DNA of 64,000 nucleotides from contig JAIXHJ010000009.1 of the NCBI GenBank assembly GCA_030145845.1, positions 103,338 through 167,337 of the forward strand. Reading direction: 5' to 3'. Position numbers and translations under genes: made by a program. The notes under the pieces were generated by a model. The model made no database searches. It saw only the letters and a program-made list of their open reading frames with translations, and had not been told where the DNA came from. The stretch is from Pseudomonadota bacterium (GTDB lineage Bacteria; Pseudomonadota; Gammaproteobacteria; Pseudomonadales; Oceanobacteraceae). Below are positions 49,212-56,109 of this stretch, piece after piece (within the stretch, counting starts at the first letter, position 1; each line of letters starts with the position of its first letter).

Positions 49212-49229
49212 GGGTGGCGCTCTCCAGAG

Positions 49230-49622
49230 TCAGTCGTTCATGAAAGCTGCAAAATCAGCAGCCAGTGCCTGAAACAGAGGATCCAGTTCATCTGCCAGGT
49301 CGTTAAGTAAATCGTTCTGCCAGGCAGAAAATATTTCCCCCGGCAGACGGTAATTCAGTTGCAGCTCACCAGCTGCATTGCGGAACACATGCAGGCGCAG
49401 CGGTACGTCAATGCCGGCCGCCGGGCAGGCACTCCAGACGCGGACGGCGTAATCCGGGCGGAATATTTCATAAATCCGCTCGCAGGCGGCCTGCACACCG
49501 ATCATGGCCGCTTTTTCCTGACCATCGATGCGGTTCACCAGCTTCAGGTTGCGCTTATCCAGCGCGGCCTGCATGGCCGCGTCCAGATAACCTTCGTTGT
49601 CGTTCAGCGTCAGCGTGTGCAT
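49230..49622 (-). CDS. DUF302-like protein
   Basis: 130 residues, cytoplasmic by lack of a signal. The middle and end match the DUF302 pattern: RIYEIFRPDYAVRVWSACPA, IDVPLRLHVFRNAAGEL and a closing ADELDPLFQALAADF. The family is uncharacterised. Start ATG 49622 lies 7 bases after the flavoprotein stop; the in-frame extension to 49991 overlaps that gene and is a shadow. Second gene of the leftward operon. Confidence 0.75.
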   Translation of the reverse strand: MHTLTLNDNEGYLDAAMQAALDKRNLKLVNRIDGQEKAAMIGVQAACERIYEIFRPDYAVRVWSACPAAGIDVPLRLHVFRNAAGELQLNYRLPGEIFSAWQNDLLNDLADELDPLFQALAADFAAFMND

Positions 49623-49629
49623 AACCGCC

Positions 49630-50766
49630 TCAGCAGCCCGCCATGGCATCAAGTTCTTTACGCAGGTGCTTGATCGCCGGGGTAACGATGGCAACGAAAT
49701 ACGCTTCGCGTAATTTACGCTGCGCCGGTGCTTCCACCAGATAGCCGTTGGCACCGGTGTGCTGCATGGCAGAATTGGCGGCGCGCAGACAGAGTTCGGA
49801 ACCCAGCAGACGGGCTTCAAGTACGGTGCGGATATATTCCGGATCCTGATTGAATGGCGTGCTGCACAATTCGGCAATGGCATCGCGCGCATCTTCCAGT
49901 TCTTCGCGCATTTCATCCGGACGGTCATCCAGATAGCAGTTAACGTGCGACAGGCGTGGTTCCACTTCTTCACACAGCTGAATACAGCCATCGATCAGGC
50001 CGGTCGCCATACCGGTCTGCAGCAGAATAAATCCGGCTTTCATTTTTTTCAGATACGGCATCAGCGGGTCACCGACGACGTGTGTTTTCGGTACGCGGAC
50101 ATTATCGAAATGCAGTGCGTAGGTACCGGTACCTTCCATACCCGAGAAGGTTGCCAGCTGTTTCATTTCCAGACCTTCCCAGCTGGTATTCACCATGGCC
50201 ATCACATCACGGGAATCATCACCGGCCACTTTGAAAATAGAACCGAACCAGTGGCCTTCACCCAGGTTGGAAATCCATGGCAGTTTGCCATTGACGATAT
50301 AGGCGTCGTCGGTTTCTTCAGCCGACAGATGCAGTGGTTCAATACCGGCCATATATTTCATCGGGTTGGACAGTGCAGTACCGCCCAGCGCTTCACCACT
50401 GGCCAGCAGCGGCAGCAGATTTTCTTTCAGATATTCGTTATCGGACATTTCCACGTACCAGCAGGCGACGTCCTGAGCCCAGATCATAAAGCCGGTGGAC
50501 ATACATTCCTGGGATACGATATCCATCACTTTCAGTGCGGCGCTCAGGTCATATTCACCGCGGCCATTCTGCGATGGCAGATGCTGACTGAAAGCACCGG
50601 CGGCACCGAGTGTGCGCAGCACATCAGCCGGATAAAAACCTTCACGGTCGATTTTTACAGTCAGCGGACTTAAATCATTACGGACGATGTCGCGGATACG
50701 GTCATACAGTGCTTCGCCAGTGGCAGGAGCCTGGGTCTGTGTCATTGCGGAAGTTACGGCAGTCAT
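49630..50766 (-). CDS. Acyl-CoA dehydrogenase-fold flavoprotein, possibly a monooxygenase or oxidase
   Basis: 378 residues of the acyl-CoA dehydrogenase fold: ALGGTALSNPMKYMAG (flavin region), LPWISNLGEGHWFGS, and GANGYLVEAPAQRKLREAYF near the C-terminus. Where true dehydrogenases have the catalytic Glu in a GTxE motif, this protein reads VTPAIKHLR, so that base is probably absent. Relatives without it include flavin monooxygenases of the DszC/SfnB kind and nitroalkane-oxidase-like enzymes. Partnership with the rubredoxin reductase would fit an electron-requiring oxygenase. First gene of the leftward operon; leader of about 190 bases from the sigma-54 promoter. Substrate unknown. Confidence 0.8.
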   Translation of the reverse strand: MTAVTSAMTQTQAPATGEALYDRIRDIVRNDLSPLTVKIDREGFYPADVLRTLGAAGAFSQHLPSQNGRGEYDLSAALKVMDIVSQECMSTGFMIWAQDVACWYVEMSDNEYLKENLLPLLASGEALGGTALSNPMKYMAGIEPLHLSAEETDDAYIVNGKLPWISNLGEGHWFGSIFKVAGDDSRDVMAMVNTSWEGLEMKQLATFSGMEGTGTYALHFDNVRVPKTHVVGDPLMPYLKKMKAGFILLQTGMATGLIDGCIQLCEEVEPRLSHVNCYLDDRPDEMREELEDARDAIAELCSTPFNQDPEYIRTVLEARLLGSELCLRAANSAMQHTGANGYLVEAPAQRKLREAYFVAIVTPAIKHLRKELDAMAGC

Positions 50767-50968
50767 GGCATGTTTCCTCGTGTTTCACCGGAGAAGCAGC
50801 CGTCGTGAGTGTCGGGCTGCCCTGCTGTCCGGTACTTCAGAGCCGGAATAATCAATTACGCTGAGCGCCTGCAGAAACCGCGTGCCGGATAATCTGGTCA
50901 GCGGCGATACGGTTTAATGCTGTGCTCGTTTTAATAGTGCTGGCACCAGCGCCAGATGAATCCCCTAT

Positions 50969-50984
50969 CGCAGCAACCGTGCCA
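50969..50984 (-). promoter_or_regulatory. Predicted sigma-54 promoter for the flavoprotein operon
   Basis: Minus strand TGGCACGGTTGCTGCG: exact -24 box and GG-N10-GC spacing. Its first ten bases are identical to the promoter at 41300. The surrounding gene-free stretch 50767-51344 also carries the palindrome at 51068 and several GACA half-sites. Confidence 0.68.
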
Positions 50985-51067
50985 CCTTTGATTTTTCCTT
51001 TATATTCAATGAGTTATAAAAATATCTGCGCTTCCTTCGCAAATTCCTCCGCCGCCCGCAGGCTGAA

Positions 51068-51086
51068 TGTCTGACATTGTCGGACA
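51068..51086. promoter_or_regulatory. Double palindrome, likely activator site
   Basis: TGTC-T-GACA-T-TGTC-G-GACA: TGTCTGACA (51068-51076) and TGTCGGACA (51078-51086) with GACATTGTC in the centre. It lies about 100 bases upstream of the leftward sigma-54 promoter and repeats the core of the sites at 41201 and 41238. A further near copy, GACAAAGTC, is at 51143-51151, nearer the porin. Confidence 0.55.
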
Positions 51087-51344
51087 GCTCCGTTGACAAA
51101 GCGGATTGGCAGCCGTGCCGGCGCGCAAAGCGAACAAAGATGGACAAAGTCGTCTGCTCCGCCGTCAAAGCAAACATTGCTTACATTGCCCGCAGTGAAA
51201 AACCGGCTTTTTTTCGTCGATTTTAATTTTTCCCAATAAAATCAACAGTTTATGTTTTTGGCCTGATTTTTGGCATGTACTACCGGTAACAGGACGGTTC
51301 ATCCGCCTGCACTCAGTATTTACCAAGCAGAATCGGGGAAACAG

Positions 51345-52580
51345 ATGATGAAAGAGACGATCCGCAAGGCCGCTGGCCTGCTGGCAGTAACCACAGCCGG
51401 CAGTCTGCCTGTCAGCGCCATGGCAGCAGACACTCTGGTGGATGCGATCAAAGGCGGTACCACTTCCATGCAGTTACGCCCACGTTTTGAATATGTGGAT
51501 CAGGACGGTCTGGATAAGGAAGCCAACGCGCTGACCATGCGCACTCAGCTGGGCTATACCACAGCACCGCTGAACGGCTTTACCGCCATGCTGGAATTTG
51601 AAGCCGTCAACGCCATCGGCGATGACAATTACAACAGCAGTAAAAACGGTAAATCAGAATACCCTCTGGTACCGGATCCGGCAGATACTGAAATCAACCA
51701 GGCCAGCCTGAGCTATTCCGGTTTCAGCAATACCGTGATTACCTTCGGTCGTCAGCTGATCGCTTATGATAATCAGCGTTTTATCGGTCCCGTCGGCTGG
51801 CGTCAGAACGAAGTCAGCATGGATGCCCTGAGCATCACCAGCAAACCGCTGGAAGGTCTGACTGTTAACTATGCATTCGTCGACAACGTTAACCGCGTGT
51901 TCGGTGAAAACCACCCGGGCGACTGTGCGACTGCCGCCGCCTGTGCTGATTTTGATATGAGTTCACACCTGCTGAACGTTTCTTACGCTGGTCTGCCGTT
52001 CGGCAAAATCACCGGTTACGGCTATTTCCTCGAATACGATGATCTGGAAACCCGTTCACAGCAGACCATTGGTGTGCAGCTGAGCGGCAGCCCGAAAGTG
52101 GCGGATATGCCGCTGATCTACCACATCGAATACGCCACCCAGAGCGACTACGCTGACGGCGCCGACACCATTGATGCCGACTATCTGCATCTGTCACTGG
52201 GTACCCAGTTTGGTGCAACCGTGGTGAAAGTTGGTCAGGAAACCCTCAGCGGTGACGGCACTTATGGTTTCTCCACACCACTGGCGACGGTCCATGCTTT
52301 CAACGGCTGGGCGGATAAATTCCTGTCCACACCTGCAGATGGTGTGGTGGATACCTACCTGAACGTCGGTACCAAAGCCTTCGGCATGAAATTTGTAGCG
52401 GTCTATCACGACTTTGCCGCCGATGAAGGCGGTGCAGACTACGGCACAGAACTGGATCTGCTGGCAGCGAAAAAAGTCTCTGAAAATCTGGCACTGGCGG
52501 TGAAATACGCCGGTTACAGCGCGGACGAATACGCCACCGATACCGATAAATTCTGGCTGCAGGCTGACTTCAGCTTCTGA
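51345..52580 (+). CDS. Outer-membrane porin (alginate-export/OprD-like beta-barrel)
   Basis: 411 residues. Signal peptide (cleavage near AMAA at 27), then a beta-barrel with alternating strands and a C-terminal Phe (LQADFSF), the outer-membrane sorting signal. MQLRPRFEYVDQDGL at the start and FGRQLIAYDNQRFIGPVGWRQNE are typical of the alginate-export-like porin family. It could admit the anion taken up by the importer at 41-44 kb. GGGGA lies upstream of ATG 51345. No exact GG-N10-GC promoter was found before it. It precedes cynS on the same strand. Confidence 0.85.
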   Translation: MMKETIRKAAGLLAVTTAGSLPVSAMAADTLVDAIKGGTTSMQLRPRFEYVDQDGLDKEANALTMRTQLGYTTAPLNGFTAMLEFEAVNAIGDDNYNSSKNGKSEYPLVPDPADTEINQASLSYSGFSNTVITFGRQLIAYDNQRFIGPVGWRQNEVSMDALSITSKPLEGLTVNYAFVDNVNRVFGENHPGDCATAAACADFDMSSHLLNVSYAGLPFGKITGYGYFLEYDDLETRSQQTIGVQLSGSPKVADMPLIYHIEYATQSDYADGADTIDADYLHLSLGTQFGATVVKVGQETLSGDGTYGFSTPLATVHAFNGWADKFLSTPADGVVDTYLNVGTKAFGMKFVAVYHDFAADEGGADYGTELDLLAAKKVSENLALAVKYAGYSADEYATDTDKFWLQADFSF

Positions 52581-52594
52581 TCACAACCCAATAC

Positions 52595-52639
52595 CCTCTG
52601 CATAACCGCACACAGTGTGCACACCGGGTTATGCAGAGG
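52595..52639. repeat. Large inverted repeat between porin gene and cynS
   Basis: CCTCTGCATAACC (52595-52607) pairs with GGTTATGCAGAGG (52627-52639); the 19-base loop holds a smaller palindrome GCACA-cag-TGTGC. No T-run follows. It may adjust the porin to cyanase ratio by protecting or partly stopping the transcript. Confidence 0.6.
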
Positions 52640-52667
52640 CTCCCTGATCCAAAATGAGGACATGATT

Positions 52668-53111
52668 ATGTTAACCAAACTCGAACTGACCGAAATGATT
52701 ATGGTGAAAAAAGCCGAGAAATCCCTGAGCTGGCAGACCATCGCCGACACTCTGGACATGTCTCCGGTATTTGTCACTTCCGTGTGCCTGGGCATGAACA
52801 GCCTGAAAGAAGAACCGGCAGCAAAACTGGTTGAATTTCTGGGTCTGCCGGCAGAGGCCAAAGACGCACTGATGGCCTTCCCGACCAAAATCTGGGATCA
52901 GGCCGTACCGACGGATCCGCTGATCTACCGTCTGTACGAAATCGTTGGTGTTTACGGCGAAACCCTGAAAGAAGTGATTCAGGAAAAATTCGGCGACGGC
53001 ATCATGAGCGCCATCGACTTCTCCATGGAAGTCGATAAGGAAGAAAACCCGAAAGGTGACCGCGTACTGCTCAACCTGAACGGTAAATTCCTGCCGTACA
53101 AATCCTGGTAA
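52668..53111 (+). CDS. cynS: Cyanate hydratase (cyanase)
   Basis: 147 residues. Converts cyanate and bicarbonate to ammonia and two CO2, giving detoxification and nitrogen. The catalytic Arg, Glu and Ser are Arg88 and Glu91 (PLIYRLYEIVGVYG) and Ser114 (FGDGIMSAIDF), eight residues lower than E. coli Arg96, Glu99 and Ser122. N-terminal helix-turn-helix-like part as in the family. Start ATG 52668 has GAGG 8 bases upstream; ATG 52662 is too close to it. No cynR or carbonic anhydrase gene is adjacent, unlike E. coli. Confidence 0.97.
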   Translation: MLTKLELTEMIMVKKAEKSLSWQTIADTLDMSPVFVTSVCLGMNSLKEEPAAKLVEFLGLPAEAKDALMAFPTKIWDQAVPTDPLIYRLYEIVGVYGETLKEVIQEKFGDGIMSAIDFSMEVDKEENPKGDRVLLNLNGKFLPYKSW

Positions 53112-53131
53112 GCACCTGCTTTACTGATAAA

Positions 53132-53158
53132 AACCGCAGCACCTGCTGCGGTTTTTTT
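53132..53158 (+). terminator. Terminator after cynS
   Basis: AACCGCAGC-acct-GCTGCGGTT followed by T-run, 20 bases past the stop. Confidence 0.9.
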
Positions 53159-53228
53159 ATGCCCCTTCCCCGGCGCCGCTGAAACGGATACCCTGCGCCA
53201 CGTCATCCCGTTCGGGCCCATCCGGGCT

Positions 53229-53234
53229 TATAAT
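53229..53234 (+). promoter_or_regulatory. -10 box directly before the RegB-like gene
   Basis: Perfect TATAAT, ending 6 bases before ATG 53241. No good -35 box at the usual distance. Transcription would begin at or next to the start codon, leaving no leader. Confidence 0.45.
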
Positions 53235-53240
53235 GTTGTT

Positions 53241-54476
53241 ATGCAAAACAATATGAATATCCTTTTTCAGCGCCTCGCCCTTCTGCGTCTGTCCATCGCC
53301 ATTGTATGGACGGTCTTTCTGATCTATCTGCAGACCCAGGACTACACCAACCTGCAGATTGCCTGGGGCCTGCTGGTGCTGTATTTCCCGCTGTTACTGA
53401 TCACCGGCTGGCAGGGTAGCCGCCATGAAGGCCTGCAGGATTGGCACCTGCTGCTGCATCTGGCGTTTGAAAGCCAGCTGCTGGCCGGCCTGCTGTTTTT
53501 TACCGGCGGGGCCACCAACCCCTTTATTTTTTATTTTCTGGTACTGCTGGTCGTCGGTGCCTACAGTATGCCGGTGACTTTTTCCTGGCTGATTGCCCTG
53601 CTGTGCATTGTCGATTACAGCGTCCTGACCCAGTGGTATCAGCCACTCCACCAGCTGCACGGCCTGAGCGGCTCATCCCTGTTTGATCTGCATCTGGCCG
53701 GTATGTGGCTGACCTTTGTCATCAGTGCCCTGATTGTGGTGACCCTGATTCCGCTGCTGCTGCGGGCACAACGCCAGCAGCAGCTGGAAATCCAGTCACT
53801 GCGGGAACAACAGCTGAAAAACGAACAGCTGATCGGTATCGCCACGCTGGCCGCCGGCACCGCCCATGAAATGGGAACCCCGCTGATGACCATGCACATG
53901 ATTCTGGATGATATTGCCCTGCAGCCGGATCATCCGCTGACCAGTCATGACCTGCATCTGCTGCGCGAACAGGTCGGCATCTGCCGCCAGTCCCTGCAGC
54001 AGCTGGCCAATGCCGGCCGTACCGCACACGAGGTGGGCAGCCACAAAGCCTATCCCTGGCTGGCCGGACTGCTGCACCGCTGGCGCCTCAGTCACCCCAA
54101 CGCACTGTGGGTGGATAAAGGCATCGCCTGTGATGCTACTATTCCCGCCTCACCGCTGCTGGATCAGGCGCTGCTGAATCTGCTGGATAATGCCGCCGAA
54201 GCCGGCCAGCAGCCGATTCACCTGCACAGTGCAGTCAGCGATGGCCGCTGGTATCTGAATATCATTCAGCCGGATATCACTGCCGCCGGCCGTATTCAGC
54301 AGCAGGGGCTGTTCAGCAGCCAGAAAGAACACGGTATGGGCATTGGCCTGTACCTGAGTAACGCCAGTGTCGAGCAGTTTGGTGGTTCCGTCCGTCTTCA
54401 GGCCCGCCCTGATGGCGGCAGCCTGTGCCAGATCTGCCTGCCACTCAGCCGTAAGCAGGAACCGGAACATGAGTAA
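53241..54476 (+). CDS. RegB/PrrB-type redox sensor histidine kinase
   Basis: 411 residues: about six membrane helices in the first 175 residues, then a histidine-kinase module. The quinone-binding motif GGATNPF is at 89-95; the phosphorylated His is His209 in AAGTAHEMGTPL. Cys248 (REQVGICRQSL) sits at the place of the RegB redox cysteine. NLLDNAAEAG and GMGIGLYLSNASVEQ form the ATP site. RegB kinases report quinone or oxygen state to RegA and control respiratory genes. No ribosome-binding site precedes ATG 53241 or the alternative ATG 53253. The stop overlaps the regulator gene. Confidence 0.9.
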   Translation: MQNNMNILFQRLALLRLSIAIVWTVFLIYLQTQDYTNLQIAWGLLVLYFPLLLITGWQGSRHEGLQDWHLLLHLAFESQLLAGLLFFTGGATNPFIFYFLVLLVVGAYSMPVTFSWLIALLCIVDYSVLTQWYQPLHQLHGLSGSSLFDLHLAGMWLTFVISALIVVTLIPLLLRAQRQQQLEIQSLREQQLKNEQLIGIATLAAGTAHEMGTPLMTMHMILDDIALQPDHPLTSHDLHLLREQVGICRQSLQQLANAGRTAHEVGSHKAYPWLAGLLHRWRLSHPNALWVDKGIACDATIPASPLLDQALLNLLDNAAEAGQQPIHLHSAVSDGRWYLNIIQPDITAAGRIQQQGLFSSQKEHGMGIGLYLSNASVEQFGGSVRLQARPDGGSLCQICLPLSRKQEPEHE

Positions 54477-54996
54477 GCGCGTACTGATCATTGATGACGA
54501 CATTCACTTCAGCCAGGTGCTGGCCCGCAGTCTGGAACGTCAGGGTTATCAGGCCCGGGTTGCGGCCAACGGTGAAGAAGCCCTGTTGCAGGCACGGGAG
54601 TTCTCTCCGCAGTGGATCACCCTCGATCTGCGGCTGGAACAGGAGTCCGGGCTGAGTCTGATTACCCAGCTGAAAAGTCTGCTGCCCGACAGCCTGATCG
54701 TCATGCTGACCGGTTATGCCAGCATTCCGACGGCGGTGGAAGCAGTGAAACTGGGCGCCTACAACTACCTGCACAAACCGGCCACCCTGCAGGAACTGAT
54801 CAATGCTTTCGGCGAACATGGTCCGGCCACTGAGCTGCCGGAAGAAACCGACGTCATGTCGGTTGACCGTCTGGAATGGGAACACATCCAGCGGGTGCTG
54901 AATGAACATCAGGGCAATATTTCTGCCACCGCCCGGGCACTGAACATGCATCGCCGCACCTTACAGCGCAAGCTGCAGAAATACGCGCCGCGCTGA
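54469..54996 (+). CDS. RegA/PrrA-type response regulator
   Basis: 175 residues: receiver domain with phosphorylated Asp53 (ITLDLRLEQESGL), acidic pair near residue 9-11 (IIDDD), Lys in YLHKPATL, and a Fis-type helix-turn-helix tail (GNISATARALNMHRRTLQRKL), the layout of RegA/PrrA/ActR. It overlaps the kinase gene by 8 bases; AGGAACCGG precedes ATG 54469. Convergent with the CbiM-like gene 10 bases away. Confidence 0.92.
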   Translation: MSKRVLIIDDDIHFSQVLARSLERQGYQARVAANGEEALLQAREFSPQWITLDLRLEQESGLSLITQLKSLLPDSLIVMLTGYASIPTAVEAVKLGAYNYLHKPATLQELINAFGEHGPATELPEETDVMSVDRLEWEHIQRVLNEHQGNISATARALNMHRRTLQRKLQKYAPR

Positions 54997-55005
54997 AACG
55001 CGGCG

Positions 55006-55668
55006 TTATCTGAAATAAGAATCTTCGTCGAAGGTGCTCAGCCAGCGGCTGTGGAAAACCACCATGCCGGTGATGAACATGCCATTCACCACCCCTTCCG
55101 GGAACATCATCATCGGCAGATAGCGCAGATAGTCATGCCAGATCAGCTGCGGGCTGTGCACCTCCAGCCACCACAGGGCACCGCCCTGCAGCAGATCGGA
55201 GAAGGCGTGGGTAACGCCGGCATTGATAAAGCCGGCGACCAGAATATACACGAACGGGTTATGCAGCAGACGGTTATGGACCAGCAGATAAAAACCGTAG
55301 CTGAACAGCACCGGCAGAGCGCCGCCGAGCAGGAAACTGTAACCCAGTGCCCCCCACCAGAGCTTGCCCGTAATCACCAGCACCACATGCACCAGTAACA
55401 GCGCCAGCAGGGCCAGACGCCAGCCCATCATCAGTGTCGCCGCCGTCACGCCCAGCACATGAAAGCTCAGACCGTGCAGAATACCGGCCTGCAGGCTCCA
55501 GAGCAGACTCAGCACCACCACACCACCGGCAAACAGATGCTGGGCCGTACGCTCTTCACGCAGCGCCTGCCAGCGATAGCTCAGCAAGGCCGGCACCAGT
55601 ATCAGCAACGCGATGCCGGCCCCACTCCACAGAGCCCACAGAGGCAGCAGATCTGCTGTTCTGATCAT
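55006..55668 (-). CDS. CbiM-like energy-coupling factor transporter permease
   Basis: 220 residues, about six membrane helices. Motifs SLQAGILHGLSFHVLGVTAA and MFPEGVVNGMFITGMVVFH resemble the CbiM/EcfT-linked S-component family that imports cobalt or nickel. No cbiN, Q or O genes are nearby, so it is an orphan. The ATG overlaps the rimI stop (ATGA), making it the last gene of the leuA-holD-rimI series. Family call moderate, substrate unknown. Confidence 0.65.
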   Translation of the reverse strand: MIRTADLLPLWALWSGAGIALLILVPALLSYRWQALREERTAQHLFAGGVVVLSLLWSLQAGILHGLSFHVLGVTAATLMMGWRLALLALLLVHVVLVITGKLWWGALGYSFLLGGALPVLFSYGFYLLVHNRLLHNPFVYILVAGFINAGVTHAFSDLLQGGALWWLEVHSPQLIWHDYLRYLPMMMFPEGVVNGMFITGMVVFHSRWLSTFDEDSYFR

Positions 55669-56108
55669 TCGCTCAGATCCAGACAGTACAGCAGGGCATC
55701 TTCATGACCGCTGGCAGTGGGGTAATAGTCCGTTCGCCGTCCGGCTTCACAGAAACCCATGGATTCATACAGAGCCACCGCCCTGTGGTTGCTTTCACGG
55801 ACATCGAGAAACCATTGTTCGGCGTGGCGGGCCTGCAGGTGGGCCTGCAGAAAATTCATCAGCTGCCGGCCGGCACCTTTGCCCTGCCATTGCGGATCGA
55901 CGGCGATCATCAGCAGTTCGGCCTCGCCGGCAATCAGGGTATTGGCTGCCCAGGCAATCACAGCACCCTGGTCTTCCAGTACCCAGACGGTCTCCGGTTT
56001 GCTGACATAACGACGGATAACCGCTTCCGGCCACGGATGAAAATGAGCACTGCGCTCAATCGCCATAATGGCGCCGATATCCTCAGCTGACGCCTGACGT
56101 ACGGGCAT
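55665..56108 (-). CDS. rimI: Ribosomal protein S18-alanine N-acetyltransferase
   Basis: 147 residues of the GNAT fold; acetyl-CoA loop DPQWQGKGAGRQLM, then LDVRESNHRAVALYESMGF and a closing ALLYCLDL. RimI acetylates the N-terminus of S18. It follows the HolD-like gene by one base, the holD-rimI pairing of E. coli, which supports both calls. Confidence 0.92.
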   Translation of the reverse strand: MPVRQASAEDIGAIMAIERSAHFHPWPEAVIRRYVSKPETVWVLEDQGAVIAWAANTLIAGEAELLMIAVDPQWQGKGAGRQLMNFLQAHLQARHAEQWFLDVRESNHRAVALYESMGFCEAGRRTDYYPTASGHEDALLYCLDLSE

Positions 56109-56109
56109 A

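Noticed and set aside
49623..49991. N-terminal extension of the DUF302-like gene
   Set aside because: It runs antiframe through the flavoprotein's 3' end and is rich in Cys, Arg and Trp like a shadow frame.
50940..50955. Inverted repeat CTGGC-N6-GCCAG near the leftward sigma-54 promoter
   Set aside because: Short arms, no second copy, and within a GC-rich stretch; too likely by chance.
51068..51086. NifA-type enhancer TGT-N10-ACA
   Set aside because: The outer TGT and ACA are 13 bases apart and the internal symmetry is that of TGTC-N-GACA pairs, so it is a different site.
51256..51285. Possible -24/-12 promoter in front of the porin
   Set aside because: TTGGCCTGATTTTTGGC has GG and GC 11 bases apart instead of 10, and TGGCATGTACTACCGG lacks the -12 GC. 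Neither passes.
53241..54996. NtrBC as identity of the two-component pair
   Set aside because: The regulator has no AAA+ domain and the kinase has the RegB quinone motif.
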